From Mikania micrantha (lineage: Eukaryota; Streptophyta; Magnoliopsida; Asterales; Asteraceae): DNA of 64,000 nt. The DNA is taken from NCBI GenBank assembly GCA_009363875.1, contig CM018695.1:69803313-69867312 (forward strand), given 5' to 3'. Positions 46,201 to 59,300 of this stretch are shown here, in pieces. A program made the position numbers and the translations under genes. Position 1 is the first letter of the stretch. Each line of letters starts with the position of its first letter. Under the pieces are notes generated by a model. That model worked only from the letters and a program-made list of their open reading frames with translations, ran no database searches and was not told the DNA's origin.

Positions 46201-49200
46201 TGTAACAGCAAGTGCCAGATCGTCCGGCAAGTTCGTACGGTATGTGTACTTTCACTTTATACTATGTATAAATACATGTACGTGAACAGTGATTTCAATA
46301 ACAGAATTCAGAATACAATACCTAGTTGTACGTATTTTAGTGTAAACTTAAATACGATAAGTACAACATACATGGAAACAATGGTTGTGTGTGTTTAAGT
46401 GAAAACTTAAACACAGTTAACACAACGAATCCCGAGAAACAACAGTTTACAAGTGAACAGCGAAAACATATCGGTTGCGATCTGATGTCCATAGATGACA
46501 GGAATCAGATGGCCGACGAATCAGTACAAGAACAATGTGAAAACAGGATGTTAAGTTGAGTCCGATAGTGAGGAAACACAATTCAAACACAAATACAGTG
46601 TTACCTCAGTCGCCATTCATTCGCTGGAACCAGGTTCATTCGACCAATCTGGATTCATTCGGCCACCCCATCATGGTTCAGTCATCATTTGACTAGGCTA
46701 CCCTCATTCGCTCAATTCCTTTCTGTTGCTTACATTCGACACAAGATAAGCAGCATTATGCTGACCCAATAGCCTTAACAGACCAACCAGTAAACTACCT
46801 GGGTCCAAAAGATTACACTGGTGGCCCATGTTGCTTGTGGGATTGGCTCAGGAAGCTACTTGGGCCCATTATAGTTAGTCAGGCCAACACAGGCCATTTA
46901 TGCAATCCAGAATTATGAATTGGGCCCAGAACTTCTGTCTTAGCCCAACAGCCAATTGGTTCAGTTCACATCTACTGTTTCAGCCCAATTACTCGGCCCA
47001 TAATTACCTTGTGTAGTCCACATTACAATCGGCCCAACAATGCATTGACTCGGCCCAACTGGTTCAAAATAGAACTAAAATGTGTAATAAATCTGTTAAG
47101 GGTAATGTGCATGGATGGGTAATACAACATTGTAAAAGTGGTATGTTTGGGTTAAAGAACTCCACAATTTAGACCACTAACCTATGTTAAAGGATATTAA
47201 ACTGTTAATGCCTTTCATAAAAACAAAAATCACAAGATTTCCAAGAGTTGTTGCAAGATTGTTTAATCGCTATGTAATGACAGGGTCAAGTTCAACAAGA
47301 ATAAATATTCAAGCTTTAAACTATAAACCTAATTTAACTTTAGTTTGACTTAATAAAGAACTCTATGAACACAAGTAGCATATACATCTTGAAAGTGATC
47401 ATGGGATTCAAGAATGGGTTAAGGCAAAACAGAGTTATAAAGGTTAATTCTTTAGTTATCAATTTGGAACCATCTCTTAAAATTCAACCTAACTTGATTT
47501 AGAGTTAGGATATGTGTGAATAAGAGAAATAAGGGCTGAACAATGACCAAGACCCACACGTGTTAACCAATTCTAGGGTTAACACCTACACGCACTTACA
47601 CACACATGATTTAAACTACAACTTACACACAACGTGGAATCAATACAGGATCGTGAAAACAAACTCAATTACAACTCAGAGCGCGTGTATTCTTTCAGTT
47701 AAGCTAAGTCAAACACAATCACTACAAGGTGAGTTCATATGCCCCTTTTCTCTAATCTTTACTGATTTTAAACTCTCGGGGCTGAGAAACATGCTTTACT
47801 TTTATTTATTTAAAAGTTTTTGTTGCATATTGTTCATACTTTGATTAATTGATATTAAATTGCTTATTATCATAAATCATTGTATGCATGCTTGTTTGAA
47901 CTCAAGAATACAGGAAAGATAAGATGATGATGATATTTTAATATCATAACTCATTGATACAATAGAATAACTTAGTAGTAAGTTAACTCTTACAACACTT
48001 AGTTATTCTTACAAGAAATGACGTTGTAACAATTACAAGGAAACATGATGACATGATTACAAGAACAAAACTTAAGAATAATATAAAGATAATATATCTT
48101 TATTACATCATTCGATACAAGAATTAAGTGAGTGTAATAAGACTAGTTCTTATAACACTTAACTTTATAATTCAACACATATTACAAGAAGAACAAGTAG
48201 CATGGAATTATAATCATGATAACATAATTTCATGATAACAACATCATTCACTCAATTAATTAACATAACCTAATAAGACTAGTTCTTATTTAACTTTGTT
48301 AATATCACGGAGAACATATGACAATGAGAACAAGAGTACAAGTGAACACAATTACAATTAATTACATTTGACCTGTTTGCATTATATCACTCCAATCATG
48401 TGCCAAATTGTTCAAGTTGATCATGTAAGTCCCTTTAATTCGCTGACCAGTTAGTTTGACGTGACTAAACCGACGATAGCATAGTGGTACCATAGGTTTG
48501 ACAAACCTCTAGCTTGTAGGGCTAGTATGTTGATCGTAACAATTCATTGGCCGGTAACGTATGACCGGTGACAGGGCGACCTCAAGTCAGGTTCTGGTAA
48601 GCGACACATGGTGATATTAATCTACAGTGATAAGTAATTAATCCAGCGAAAACCCTATTGACTAGTAGGTTGAGAAGGTGATCTGCTCTCATGTTACACT
48701 ACGAGTAATAGATTTCGTTGAGGACAATAGACATGCAAAGTGGTAGAGATAAATCGGATGCATTGAAATCTGATTACGTGAGGATTTCAATTGATTCCTT
48801 TTAGGCTCTATGCACTATGGTTCAAGAACAAGTTGCAAGGGGTTAACTCACACTCTTAATATTTAATAGAGTATCATCAGTTAACCCACCTCAAGTATAG
48901 AATAATACAAGGACAAGATTATATTAATCTAAAATTCCTTAATACATAGAGGGTTATCAATACTTCGGTTTGATAATTAAACCCCATACAATATATTATT
49001 CTATCATCAATACGATAACTGAATACATCTCAAGTGCGATGAATAAGCGGGGAAATGGATATCTTTAGTTGTATCGCAAGTGGTGTGGAACTTGACTGAG
49101 TATGTGGTGGGATAGCGTCTGGGCTTGACCCTTTCAGGATTCCCTATATATAAGCATACTTGATCAGGTGATACACTACTTGTACATATAACTAAGGAGA

Positions 49201-49712
49201 GGCCATTGGGTGGTACAGATGAAACAAGTATTACAAGCAACAACTATGACATTGTGGATGTGTGCATGATCAATTCAATGGTTTTCAATTTACTTACTTA
49301 TGAACTCACCAACCTAGTGTTGACTTTGTTTAAATGCATGTTTTCTCAGGTGACGGACAGGTGTAGATACATATGTGCAAGTGATAAGCTAGTGGACTTA
49401 TAGAAGACCTAGCTTACTTTTGATTGCATACTTTTGATATGACAAAACAGTGAATCACTTTTGTATATCTTGTACAGTTCAAGATATAAACTCATTGATT
49501 CTTTTTGATTAGATTTACTTAGTTAAATTATGATGTACAATGTAATTTAACTTTGTAATTCTATTTCATGTCATGATTAGCATTTCTCATTTATATCTCA
49601 TGTGCTATGTAAACAATCTGATCATTTGATTATCACTCAAAGATATCGCGCCCCGGGAACCTTCCGCCCGACGGGAAAACCCGATCCGTTCCCGCCGGCC
49701 CGGGGTGTGACA
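46201..49712 (+). repeat. 3' LTR of the inner Gypsy element (3,512 bp)
   Basis: TGTAACAGCAAG to GGGGTGTGACA. It is near-identical to 36799-41339 except for a clean loss of about 1,029 bp: sequence runs from CAAATACAGTGTTA straight into CCTCAGTCGCC near 46603. No 5-bp target duplication could be matched, because the left outer end of the array is missing; the 5 bases on the right are ATTAG. Confidence 0.9.
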
Positions 49713-50436
49713 ATTAGACAAACATTAAGTGTTGAACTCGTAACAAGCCCTCACAAAGTCTTACCGTTAATTTACGAACAACGTGGTAGATTTGAATGGA
49801 TTCGTTTGGGTGTGACTAACCCCACGGGGCACAATATTGACTGAGTGTCATAACCCGAGAAATTCTGACCTAACTTACTGTGTGCACGAGACACAGTGGA
49901 GGCAAGGAGAAACAAGTCTAGTTCGGTAGTGACGCACTCACACTTGGAGCCTAGGGCTCGGTACTAACATTCGATAAACAGCATGACACACGTTTTCTAT
50001 TACTATATGTATCTATCAAAACCTGTGAACTCACCAACCATTGTGTTGACACTTTTCAAACTTGTATTCTCAGGTAACTGACAGGATGACGGACATCTAG
50101 GAATGCACACATAAGGAACCGAACATTAGGACCTTCATGCATTTCTGTTTTGTTTATCTTTTGAAAACAATTTCATTTGGTTTATGTATTAAACAATGTT
50201 TTGTCTAACAATTTAGTTTCCGCTGTTTAAACAAGTATTTTCCGCTGCATGTATCAAACATATTTATTTCCGCTGCTATGATTACTTATTCCGCTGCAAA
50301 CTATTTTACTAAGTGTATGTTAAACATTGTGATTGTAAACGCATATAGAGGTGTTCTATATGATATTGAGCTGTGATTCTGGCCACGTCACACCCACGTG
50401 GACTGACACCACGAGTGGGAATTTGGGAGTGTGACA
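49713..50436 (+). mobile_element. Outer solo LTR, right part
   Basis: It carries the GTGAACTCACCAACC...TTGTGTTGACAC...CTCAGGTAACTGACAGG arrangement seen near the 3' end of the inner LTRs, so the two families are related. It ends GAGTGTGACA at 50436, followed by TACTT, which duplicates 33702-33706. It belongs with 33707-35905. Confidence 0.8.
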
Positions 50437-50441
50437 TACTT

Positions 50442-51097
50442 GGATATTGAAAGGAGAGTCATCTGGTTCTGTCTCGACGAGATCTTTAGGGAAATTATTG
50501 TCTAATCAGGAACCGATGGTTGACGGTTTTGAGTGGAATAATTGGCTGCCAATCAAAGTTAATATTTTTGGATGGAGGGTAACTTTGAATCGCTTGCCAA
50601 CTCGGAATAACCTAGCTAGAAGATCAGTATCTATCCCTTGTCTCAACTGCCCTTTATGTGGTGAAGCATCGGAATCAGTGGAGCATTTGTTCACTTCTTG
50701 TTTTGTGGCTGCCTCGTTGTGGCACATGGTTAGTGTTTGGTGCAAGATTCGTACCATCGTTGCATTCGAAGTCAAGGATTTAATGCATGTACATAGGTAT
50801 GGCTCTTTGAATGCGGTTAAGAGGAAATTAATTCAAACAATCATTTTGTTATCATGTTGGTGTTTGTGGAAGGCAAAGAATGATCTTCTGTTCTCTAACA
50901 AGCAAGTATCTATTCCGAAGATCTTAGAAGAAGTGAAAGCTAGAGGTTATCTTTGGATAAAATCCAGATCCAAGTTGGAGACGATTGAGTGGAGCAATTG
51001 GTGTAATTTTCGGTTGTAGTTTTATTGTTTGGCTAGTTTCTTGCTAGTCTTTATGGTTCTCCCTTTTCTAATAAAATTGCCTTTCCAAAAAAAAAAT
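50442..51097 (+). pseudogene. LINE ORF, right part, with 3' end and A-tail
   Basis: It resumes the LINE frame interrupted at 33706. It contains the RVT zinc-binding region typical of plant LINEs: WLPIKVNIFGWR, RLPTRNNL, then CPLCGEASESVEHLF and W..W. The ORF ends at TAG 51017-51019, followed by a short 3' UTR with AATAAAA and an A-run at 51088-51097. Counting one TACTT copy, the reading frame is continuous from one side of the 16.7-kb insertion to the other, so the LINE was there first. Confidence 0.82.
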
Positions 51098-51515
51098 ATG
51101 CTAATAATTCCGTTTTCTAACAAAATATTGTATTCTTTTTAAGCCAATAAAATTAAATAACATTTTTGTCTTGTATTTTTTGAAAACAATTATTTATGAA
51201 ATGTTTTCGCTTGAAGTATATTTTGCACTCAAAAAAATTGAATATTATTTTCATTACCTACTCAAGTCATTGATGTGCATATATTATAAGTTATTTTGTT
51301 AATTATTGTTAATATTAAAGTATTTTAATTATATTTATATATCAAAAAGAAACTAATATTTAAAATAACGAAAGGAATTTTATTAGTATGAAAATAAGAA
51401 AAATAAATAAAATATAAAAAAAATAAGAAAAAAACGGTACTTTTGATTCTTTCCTTGGTTGTATCAACAACCAAATTACTTGTCTACAACTACATACCTT
51501 TTTAAGGTTTACAAA
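51098..51515. other. AT-rich sequence upstream of CA3, nothing recognised
   Basis: About 420 bp between the LINE A-tail and the likely CA3 TATA box. Small ORFs here are not supported. This would be the CA3 proximal promoter region. Confidence 0.4.
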
Positions 51516-51527
51516 TATAAATATATA
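51516..51527 (+). promoter_or_regulatory. Likely TATA box of CA3
   Basis: TATAAATATATA, 149 bp before the CA3 ATG and about 420 bp after the LINE A-tail. A (CCA)n run lies in the presumed leader at about 51599-51623. Confidence 0.4.
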
Positions 51528-51664
51528 TACTACCAAAGTACCAAACTCTTGTTGATTAAATCTATCACTGGCAGGGCCACCGTCTCTTTCCACTTCTCCA
51601 CCACCACCACCACCACCACCGGCCACCATACCAACCATTGTTTCTCCTCCTCCATAACCACAGA

Positions 51665-53312
51665 ATGTTCATTGGTTCATCATTCAGATCTCTGCTACTT
51701 TTACTAATTGTTTTGTTTCCCATTTCAATCTACTCTCAAGAAGTTCGTAAGTACATTTCTTCATCGTTTTTGTAAATAATTTGAAAGCAAATGGGGATAC
51801 AATAATACGGTACTGGATCGAGATGATCGATTGACCCGACCCAAGTTGCAAAAAAATTGTCCATTTTTCACATATAAAAGTTTTTTTTTTTTTTTTCAAA
51901 TAGGCTTTTTTTAGTTGTAAAGATACATGCAATTAATATGATAATCTTTTTTTTTTTGCCAACTCAGCATGATACCATCATCGCTTTTATTTTATTTTAA
52001 CGATAATGAAACATGAGTGGCTCGAAACCTTTTTTAACTATCAAATTAAGGACCAAAGGAGCAAAGGTCTTTCCTAACGGTACCCTTTGGCTTTTCAAAT
52101 GGAAGGTTATGTGTTCAAATTCTTTCAAAGGCGAAATACGGGTCCTTTAGAGGTCAGGGAGTTTTTCGGTGCGGTTTCCTTCTAGGGTGGTGGTGGGGTC
52201 TCAACAAAGGTCATGGTAACTAGACCTTGGTAACGTGGCCTGAAAATCAGTAGTTCACACGTTGAGATCAAATGTCGTTCAAAAAAAACTATCAAATTTT
52301 AGGCAACACATCTGGTTTTTCACCTGATCGTCTACTCCTTGGGAAAAAAAACTTATCTTTTAGGCTATAGTGCTATACTCGTAAAAAAAGGGTCAAGCTT
52401 TTACATATTCCCCCTCCTAACTTGTAAAATTACATATTTTCCCAAATCATGCATTAAGAACATTGTATATTATGTATTGAAAATTTGTACCCCTAAAAAA
52501 ACCACTTATAAGGATCAAGATTTGAACTTGAGACCTTTTAATCCCAAGTTGTTGTTGTTAAGCTAAGAACTTGTTTACCTTTCATTTTTAATGTTATGAT
52601 AACTACACTAGCTCTTCCACATCATCATCCCACATCATTTTGGAAGACCATTATACGAGTTCTAATAATCATTAGAGAAGAGAATTTTATGATTAACTTT
52701 TAAAAAATCATAGGAGATACAATATTATTTATAATTCTTGATCAAGTAACTCTAAATTCATCATTATTATATACATTATTTCTGTAGCTAATTAAGATTT
52801 ATATAATCAAGTCATTGTGGTTCTTTTTTAAATGTAATATCACTAACATAAATTTATGTATGTGATTAATTTAAATAGAGGATGAGAGGGAGTTTAGCTA
52901 TGAAAAAGCAAGTGGAAAAGGACCAGAGGAATGGGGAAAAATACATAAAGAATGGTCTACTTGTAACAATGGCAAAATGCAATCTCCAATCGACTTGTCG
53001 AATTATAGGGTTGATGTCGTTCATAAACCTAAGAAGCTGTTGAGGAACTACAAACCGTGCAATGCAATACTAATTAACCGTGGTCATGATGTAGAGGTGT
53101 GACATATTTCCCTTGACATACAACATATTTTAATGTGATTTAAAATGAACGTTTATTTGGTTTCAAGATTAAAAAAAATAAGTTTTGACTAAACAAATCA
53201 ATTTTAACGTGATTTAATGTATATCACATATTTATTTTCGAAATTCCAAACGGAGCACTCGGATAGTGTTTAAGAGTTTACTCACTAAGATCGAGCTTGT
53301 ACAAGACATAAT

Positions 53313-53347
<35 letters not shown>

Positions 53348-56300
53348 AATGTTCCGTTGTTAACTCATCTTTATTGTAGTAATACAAATAACTCTGACAA
53401 GATCAACCTAAATATTCGGTTTTTTTTTCATAAATTTATTATATATGTACAAGACTATGTTCTTTTATGTGTATGTGCTAATTCTCAAGCGTTTACGATT
53501 TAAAAGAAGTATACGTTTACGTTACACTGATAGTATTTATTTAATATGATGACAACTTACTTGGTATAAGATCTTAAACAAATAGGAATTTGTAAAACAC
53601 ATAATCTTATATATGTGTAATAAATATAATGAAACAAAAACTAAAGATTTGGATTAATCATAACAGAGTTTTTGAGTTACCACAACTAAGTTCGGCTATT
53701 ATTCGATTACCCTCCTTATAATCTAATAGTTTTTATATGATTGCATAAGATCATGTGTAATCATCATATGGTAGAGCTTGATAGGGTTTGATGAGATGAC
53801 AAGTAATTAAGCATGACATAGGTAACACGTAAATGAAATGTTGTGTGAAAAAAAAATGTATGTAATACTAATATGTAGCAGGAGAAAAGACATCCGGTAT
53901 GTATTATTATTGATTTAAAAAATATAACAAATAAAAGAGAAAATATGATTGGATGTTTTATTATTACCTTATGACCATAGTCACGCTATGGTCACACTGA
54001 AACCGTCAATGCCCGGTCACCCTAATAACATTCACCGTTGCCGTTCGAAAAAAATTATTTATTTTTTTGTTATGTTCATACCATATGAAAAGAATCGTAT
54101 CCCTTTGATTGTATATGGCTATTTTATTGTTTGTTAGTGTCATATAATAGTGGCCTGTGTGCATAAAAAGAGGGGCAAGACACCATGATTATTAGTTAAC
54201 AAATATGTTCAAAAAATAAATCATTATCATATAGACATATACTGTTAAAATGTATAAAAACTAGCCGTTGCACCGGAGAACGTGCACAAAACTAGTTTTC
54301 TACCAGTTGTCACACAAGATCGAGGTCCCACGACGATATTTTATTGTATACTATTCATGCGTTTGTGTCCTAAAAGACATATTCTGATGCATTTAATATT
54401 CACAATTTATTTTTTTTTATAATCAGTTTGTCTATAACATTTTTCTATCTTTATGCAACCTATGTCTAGTTTCTTTTACCCTTACACTATTTATATTTTT
54501 ATTCAACTCGATTAGCACACGAATTTCTACAATACTTTTTTAATAAATGTAATTTCTAGTTCTACGTAACAGTTCATTAGTATGAGTTTTGTATTAAAAA
54601 ACAAAATACAAAACATGTATGATAAATGCGTACTTGTAAGTTGTAACTAATTAAATAAATAAAAAACTACCATACTTAACTTTCTTATTTGAATACACAT
54701 GATGCAAATATGTAGGTTCAGTGGGAAGGCCATGCAGGTTCGATCGAAATAAATGGAACAATTTACTCTCTTAAACAAGCCCATTGGCACTCACCTTCAG
54801 AACATACCATCAATAGTAAAAGGTTAAATTCTTCTTGTTGTTTTTTTTTTTTTATCTTTTTAGATTAATATATAACTGATTAATATTTTCAAAACTAAAT
54901 CAGACAATAAAATCTGGTTACATACCAGCTCGGTAGTCGGATTGGTCGAATCAAATGATCGACATCACAACATCTGTGTGTAATTTGAACAAAATATGAT
55001 AATAATATATGTTTTGACGTACATTTACATTTTTAGTAAACTATGAATCCTAAAATACTAAATTATCAAAAAGTAAGATTTTAAAGGAGATAAAATGTTA
55101 AAAAGACAGAAAAATCCTGCCTTGTTTGCACACTTCACGGGTTTTGCCGGTCAATAATCTATTATAAACTAGGTTATAAACTCGTGTATCACGCAGATTG
55201 TATAAATAAAAAATATAAAGTACTTATTAATAAAAATTTAAAAATTATAATGAATAGTCTAAATGATTAATAAAATTATAAATTTAAAATATTTCTTTAA
55301 ATATTTAAACATATACTATTGTCTAAATTTATATTAAATTTTGTGTATTATTTTAATAATAGTTTATTTAATATGAGAGAGAAACAAAAAATAAAACTGA
55401 AGATAAACCAGAGAGTGGCATTTGTCTTACAATCAATACGAGAGATAGGCGGGAAAGATAGTCTGAGGTTAAAACATAGAGTGACACGTGTCACCCTAGA
55501 TACTCTTTTATTATGTAAAGATGTTTTGAAAAGCATGTCAGTTTTATCGTTAATCAAAATATTGTTTTTTACTTCTCTGTTTTTCATTATTTTTTTTTTG
55601 AACAGCTAAACTAGTCCTCGGACCCAACAACCCACGCGTTGCGACCACAGACCGCTACCAACACCCGGAAACATTTAAAGCCGGGCGTTGGCGAGTGCTG
55701 AATCGAGAAACCGCCACACCATCTAGGAGGAAACTCATACTGAGAAAACCCCCTAGCTCACCCAGAACATTTTTTTCTCTAGGCGAGACTCGAACCCGAG
55801 ACCTCCCATTGCTGGTGGTCAAGGAGTACCACTATGCTATAAGCCCAATGATCTCTGTTTTTCATTATATGCTTGGTAAAACTTTTTGGTTTTAATTATT
55901 TTACTATCTCTTCTATTAAATATTAATATTAATTTAATTCAATTTGTTAAATATAAAAATTGCAACATAAGTCATAATTTTTAAATTTTTATAAAACTAT
56001 ATTTGAGAAACTTATAATATATTTTTTAAAATAAATAATTTTAAAATTTATTAATTTAACATGTATAATACACAATATTTTAACATGTTAATTTTCTATC
56101 CGAAATGTTATTTTTTCAACTAAAGGATTATTTTTTGATTTAAGCATCGGTTTCGTCCCCTCTTCCTTCAAAAAAATAACATGTATTGCGGATATCGTAA
56201 ATTTACGCCCCAACTTTCAAAACGTTAAACATCCGTCACTGTTTTCGAAGACCAACTTTTTTTGGTGATTTTGTTTAAAATGTTTTTCCATAATGTTATT

Positions 56301-59300
56301 GGGCATTTTTTAGAGTAAATTTCACGGTTGGTCTTTTATGTATATATTAAATTTCAGAAATGGTACTTTATGTTTCGAACTGTCAACGGTCCTTTAAATT
56401 TCTAAATGTTGCAAATTTAGTCATTTGTTCGTTAACTTTGTTAAATATTAAGAGAATAGAAGACATAAATATAAAAAAATCATATAAGTAATTAAGTAAA
56501 TTTGATTTTTAGTCTTTTATTATGTATATAGATTTTCAGATGATATCTTTTGTTATGTTAAATACTTAATAAAGTTAACAAGAAATGACCAAATTTGCAA
56601 CATTTGGAAACTAAAAGAACGGATTTTGACATGTCAAAACATAAAAAAAACCATATGAAATTTTGTATAAATTAACATAAATGATTAAAAGCTGAAATTT
56701 ACTCTTTTTTTATATATTACCACTCCAAATAATTTTCATCAACCGCTCCAAAAGAGCTTTTGTTTGTCAACTACTCAACTGGCAACAGGTCTGTTCAAAT
56801 AGAAAAAGTTCAAAGAGACATTTGGACCGGTTGTATGAGTGTGTGAAATCGTAGTATATAGCTTTAAATAGTTTATTAGAAAGACAACCACGTCCCTTCA
56901 TAATTTATCCCATTGTCAATAATTTTGAAATTATTTGATGTCCAAATTCACTAGAAATAATACTTTGCAGCAAGGGTGAAAGGATTGTGACCGAGCTGGC
57001 CCCTTTTTTCTGTCTATAACGCTAATTTTTGTTCAAAAGATTTTTTTTTTAAATATTAGTTTGCTCCATCACTTCAAAATATTATTATATATGTATCGTG
57101 GATTCTTTAAATTTATGTCATTCATTTCAAAACTTTCAACCTCTGTCGCTGTTTTACAGGTACTCATTAGAGCTACACATGGTTCACAAAAGCATTGACC
57201 CAACCTCCAAGCACCAAATTGCAGTCATTGGTGTCCTCTACAAACTTGGAAAACCAAATCCTTTTCTCTCTAAGGTAAAATCCTTAATTTTTACATCCAA
57301 CAAGTAATTGACATCATGTGGGTATTTGTCAACTGATCCAAATTTCAGTTGGGTCGAAACATAACATCGTTGGTGAAACAAGATAACGAGCATAGACACC
57401 CGGGGGTGATCGATCCCCGAGAGATCCGTATGAGCTGCCGAAGGTACTACAACTATATTGGCTCACTCACTGTGCCTCCATGCACCGAAGGGGTCATTTG
57501 GACCATTAGCAAGAAGGTAAATTAAATGTATGCATGTATATAACTTTATTCTTCATCTTTTTTTTTTTAAATATTAAGGATCAGTATGTCTGGCAAAATA
57601 GACCGGTTGGGTAACAAGTCAGCACAGATACAGGTCATAATAAGTTTTAAGCAAAATCAGATTGGGTTTAAATTATGAGTCGATTTTAAAACATCAATTT
57701 AATTCAAGTTATAATGAGTTGTAGCGAAACAAATTGTTTATTTAAATAATTTTCAATAATCTTATCATCAAATATATTATTAATAACTATTACATGTTTA
57801 GATTTCTTATATTTATATAGTTTTTAAGTTACACATTTTAACACGCATTATGTTAAGGTGTTGTATATTTCAACCAATTATATATCATAATATATGTTAC
57901 ATATTTCAACCTAAAATAAATATTTTTTTACCCAAATATAACCATATATCTTGTTATGTACAAGATTGTCATGTCTAAGGATCAATATGTAACACCTTCT
58001 ATTTCACTTATTCTTTGATGGAAATTCTTAAATTATGTTAATAAATGTGGAATTTGTCATGTAGGTGAGGACTGTGTCGCTTGAACAAGTTCAATTGCTT
58101 CGAGAAGCAGTTCACGATGTAAGTATGATTATTTACATAGAAGAATTTTCTTACTCTGTTTTAGTAGGAGCCTTTAATTTGTTTGCTTAAACTTAAATAT
58201 AACAATTAAATGTTATTATGAAATTCATAATATATATAAACTTAACCACTTACTTAAATAAAAGTGATTTATAAGTTTGTAATAAGTGGCGGAGCTTTAC
58301 ACGATTCTTGGGGGGGGGGGGGGGGGGGGGGGCAAAATTTACGTGGCATAAACAAAATTTTCAATCGATCGGTATGTCTCGGTTAGTCGGGTTAAATGTT
58401 CGGGTCAATGATTCGGGTCAAGTGGGGTCAAACAATAAAAATACAAGTATCTAATAATTATCATTATGTGTGAAAAAAGAGCAAGTGTCTGAAAAAAGAC
58501 TTACAATTCAGCTCGAAAACCTTTGAGATTAATTGATGATTTTTTACGTTTATCTTGATTTGTATCAACCCAAAAATATTCTATCAATGAAGCCCATGTG
58601 GTTTAAAAACTAATGGCTATGTCCCCCAACCATAGTTAGGTTTACGGTCAAAACAGTTAGAATAGTCAAGTTTGGGAGCCAAAACAATTAATTGTTTAAA
58701 CCGCATGGGCTGTAATGATAAAAGATTATATTTTGGGTTGAAATAGTTAAAGCACTTGAACCACAAGGTCCAAAACCGTAATTTACTCTATTTATGGGAA
58801 ATAAAGGGCAATAAAAAAATTAGGGATTTTAATATATAGGTAACTTTTGAAGTTAATTTTTTATTTACTAGTTACAAAAAAATTGTTTTTTTTTATCTAG
58901 AAGAGATAGTAATATAATTTTTTTTATAAATAGAGAGGGGGGGGGGGGGGCGAAATCTACATTTTTTAAAAAATTAACCTTTTGGCCCGAAAATTATTAC
59001 TACAGTCCTTTAAAATCTTCGCCCATGTGTGTTTTGAATAAATAAGAGGACACACATCACTGTCTAAATGTATCACAACTTTTATATTTCTGGTTTATAC
59101 TTTTTTATCAAAAGCTAGTATCTAAAAATATATTTTTAGATATTTAACATAAATTTAATTATGAATATTTATTATTTTCTTAAAATTATATATTCTTACC
59201 AATTCTTATTTGTTTTTTTCTTATTTATTATGTGTAGTACATGAGTTTTGTAACAAAGTTATAGTAATAAACCTACATTTGAAAGAGAAATTAATTTTAA

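Noticed and set aside
49602..49844. 80-aa ORF at the Gypsy/outer LTR junction
   Set aside because: It spans the boundary between two LTRs, so it is a chance frame.
54250..54300. Helitron-like 3' end (CTAGCCGTTGCACCGG...AAAACTAGTT) in CA3 intron 2
   Set aside because: The orientation is ambiguous and no matching 5' end was found, so it is not called as an element.
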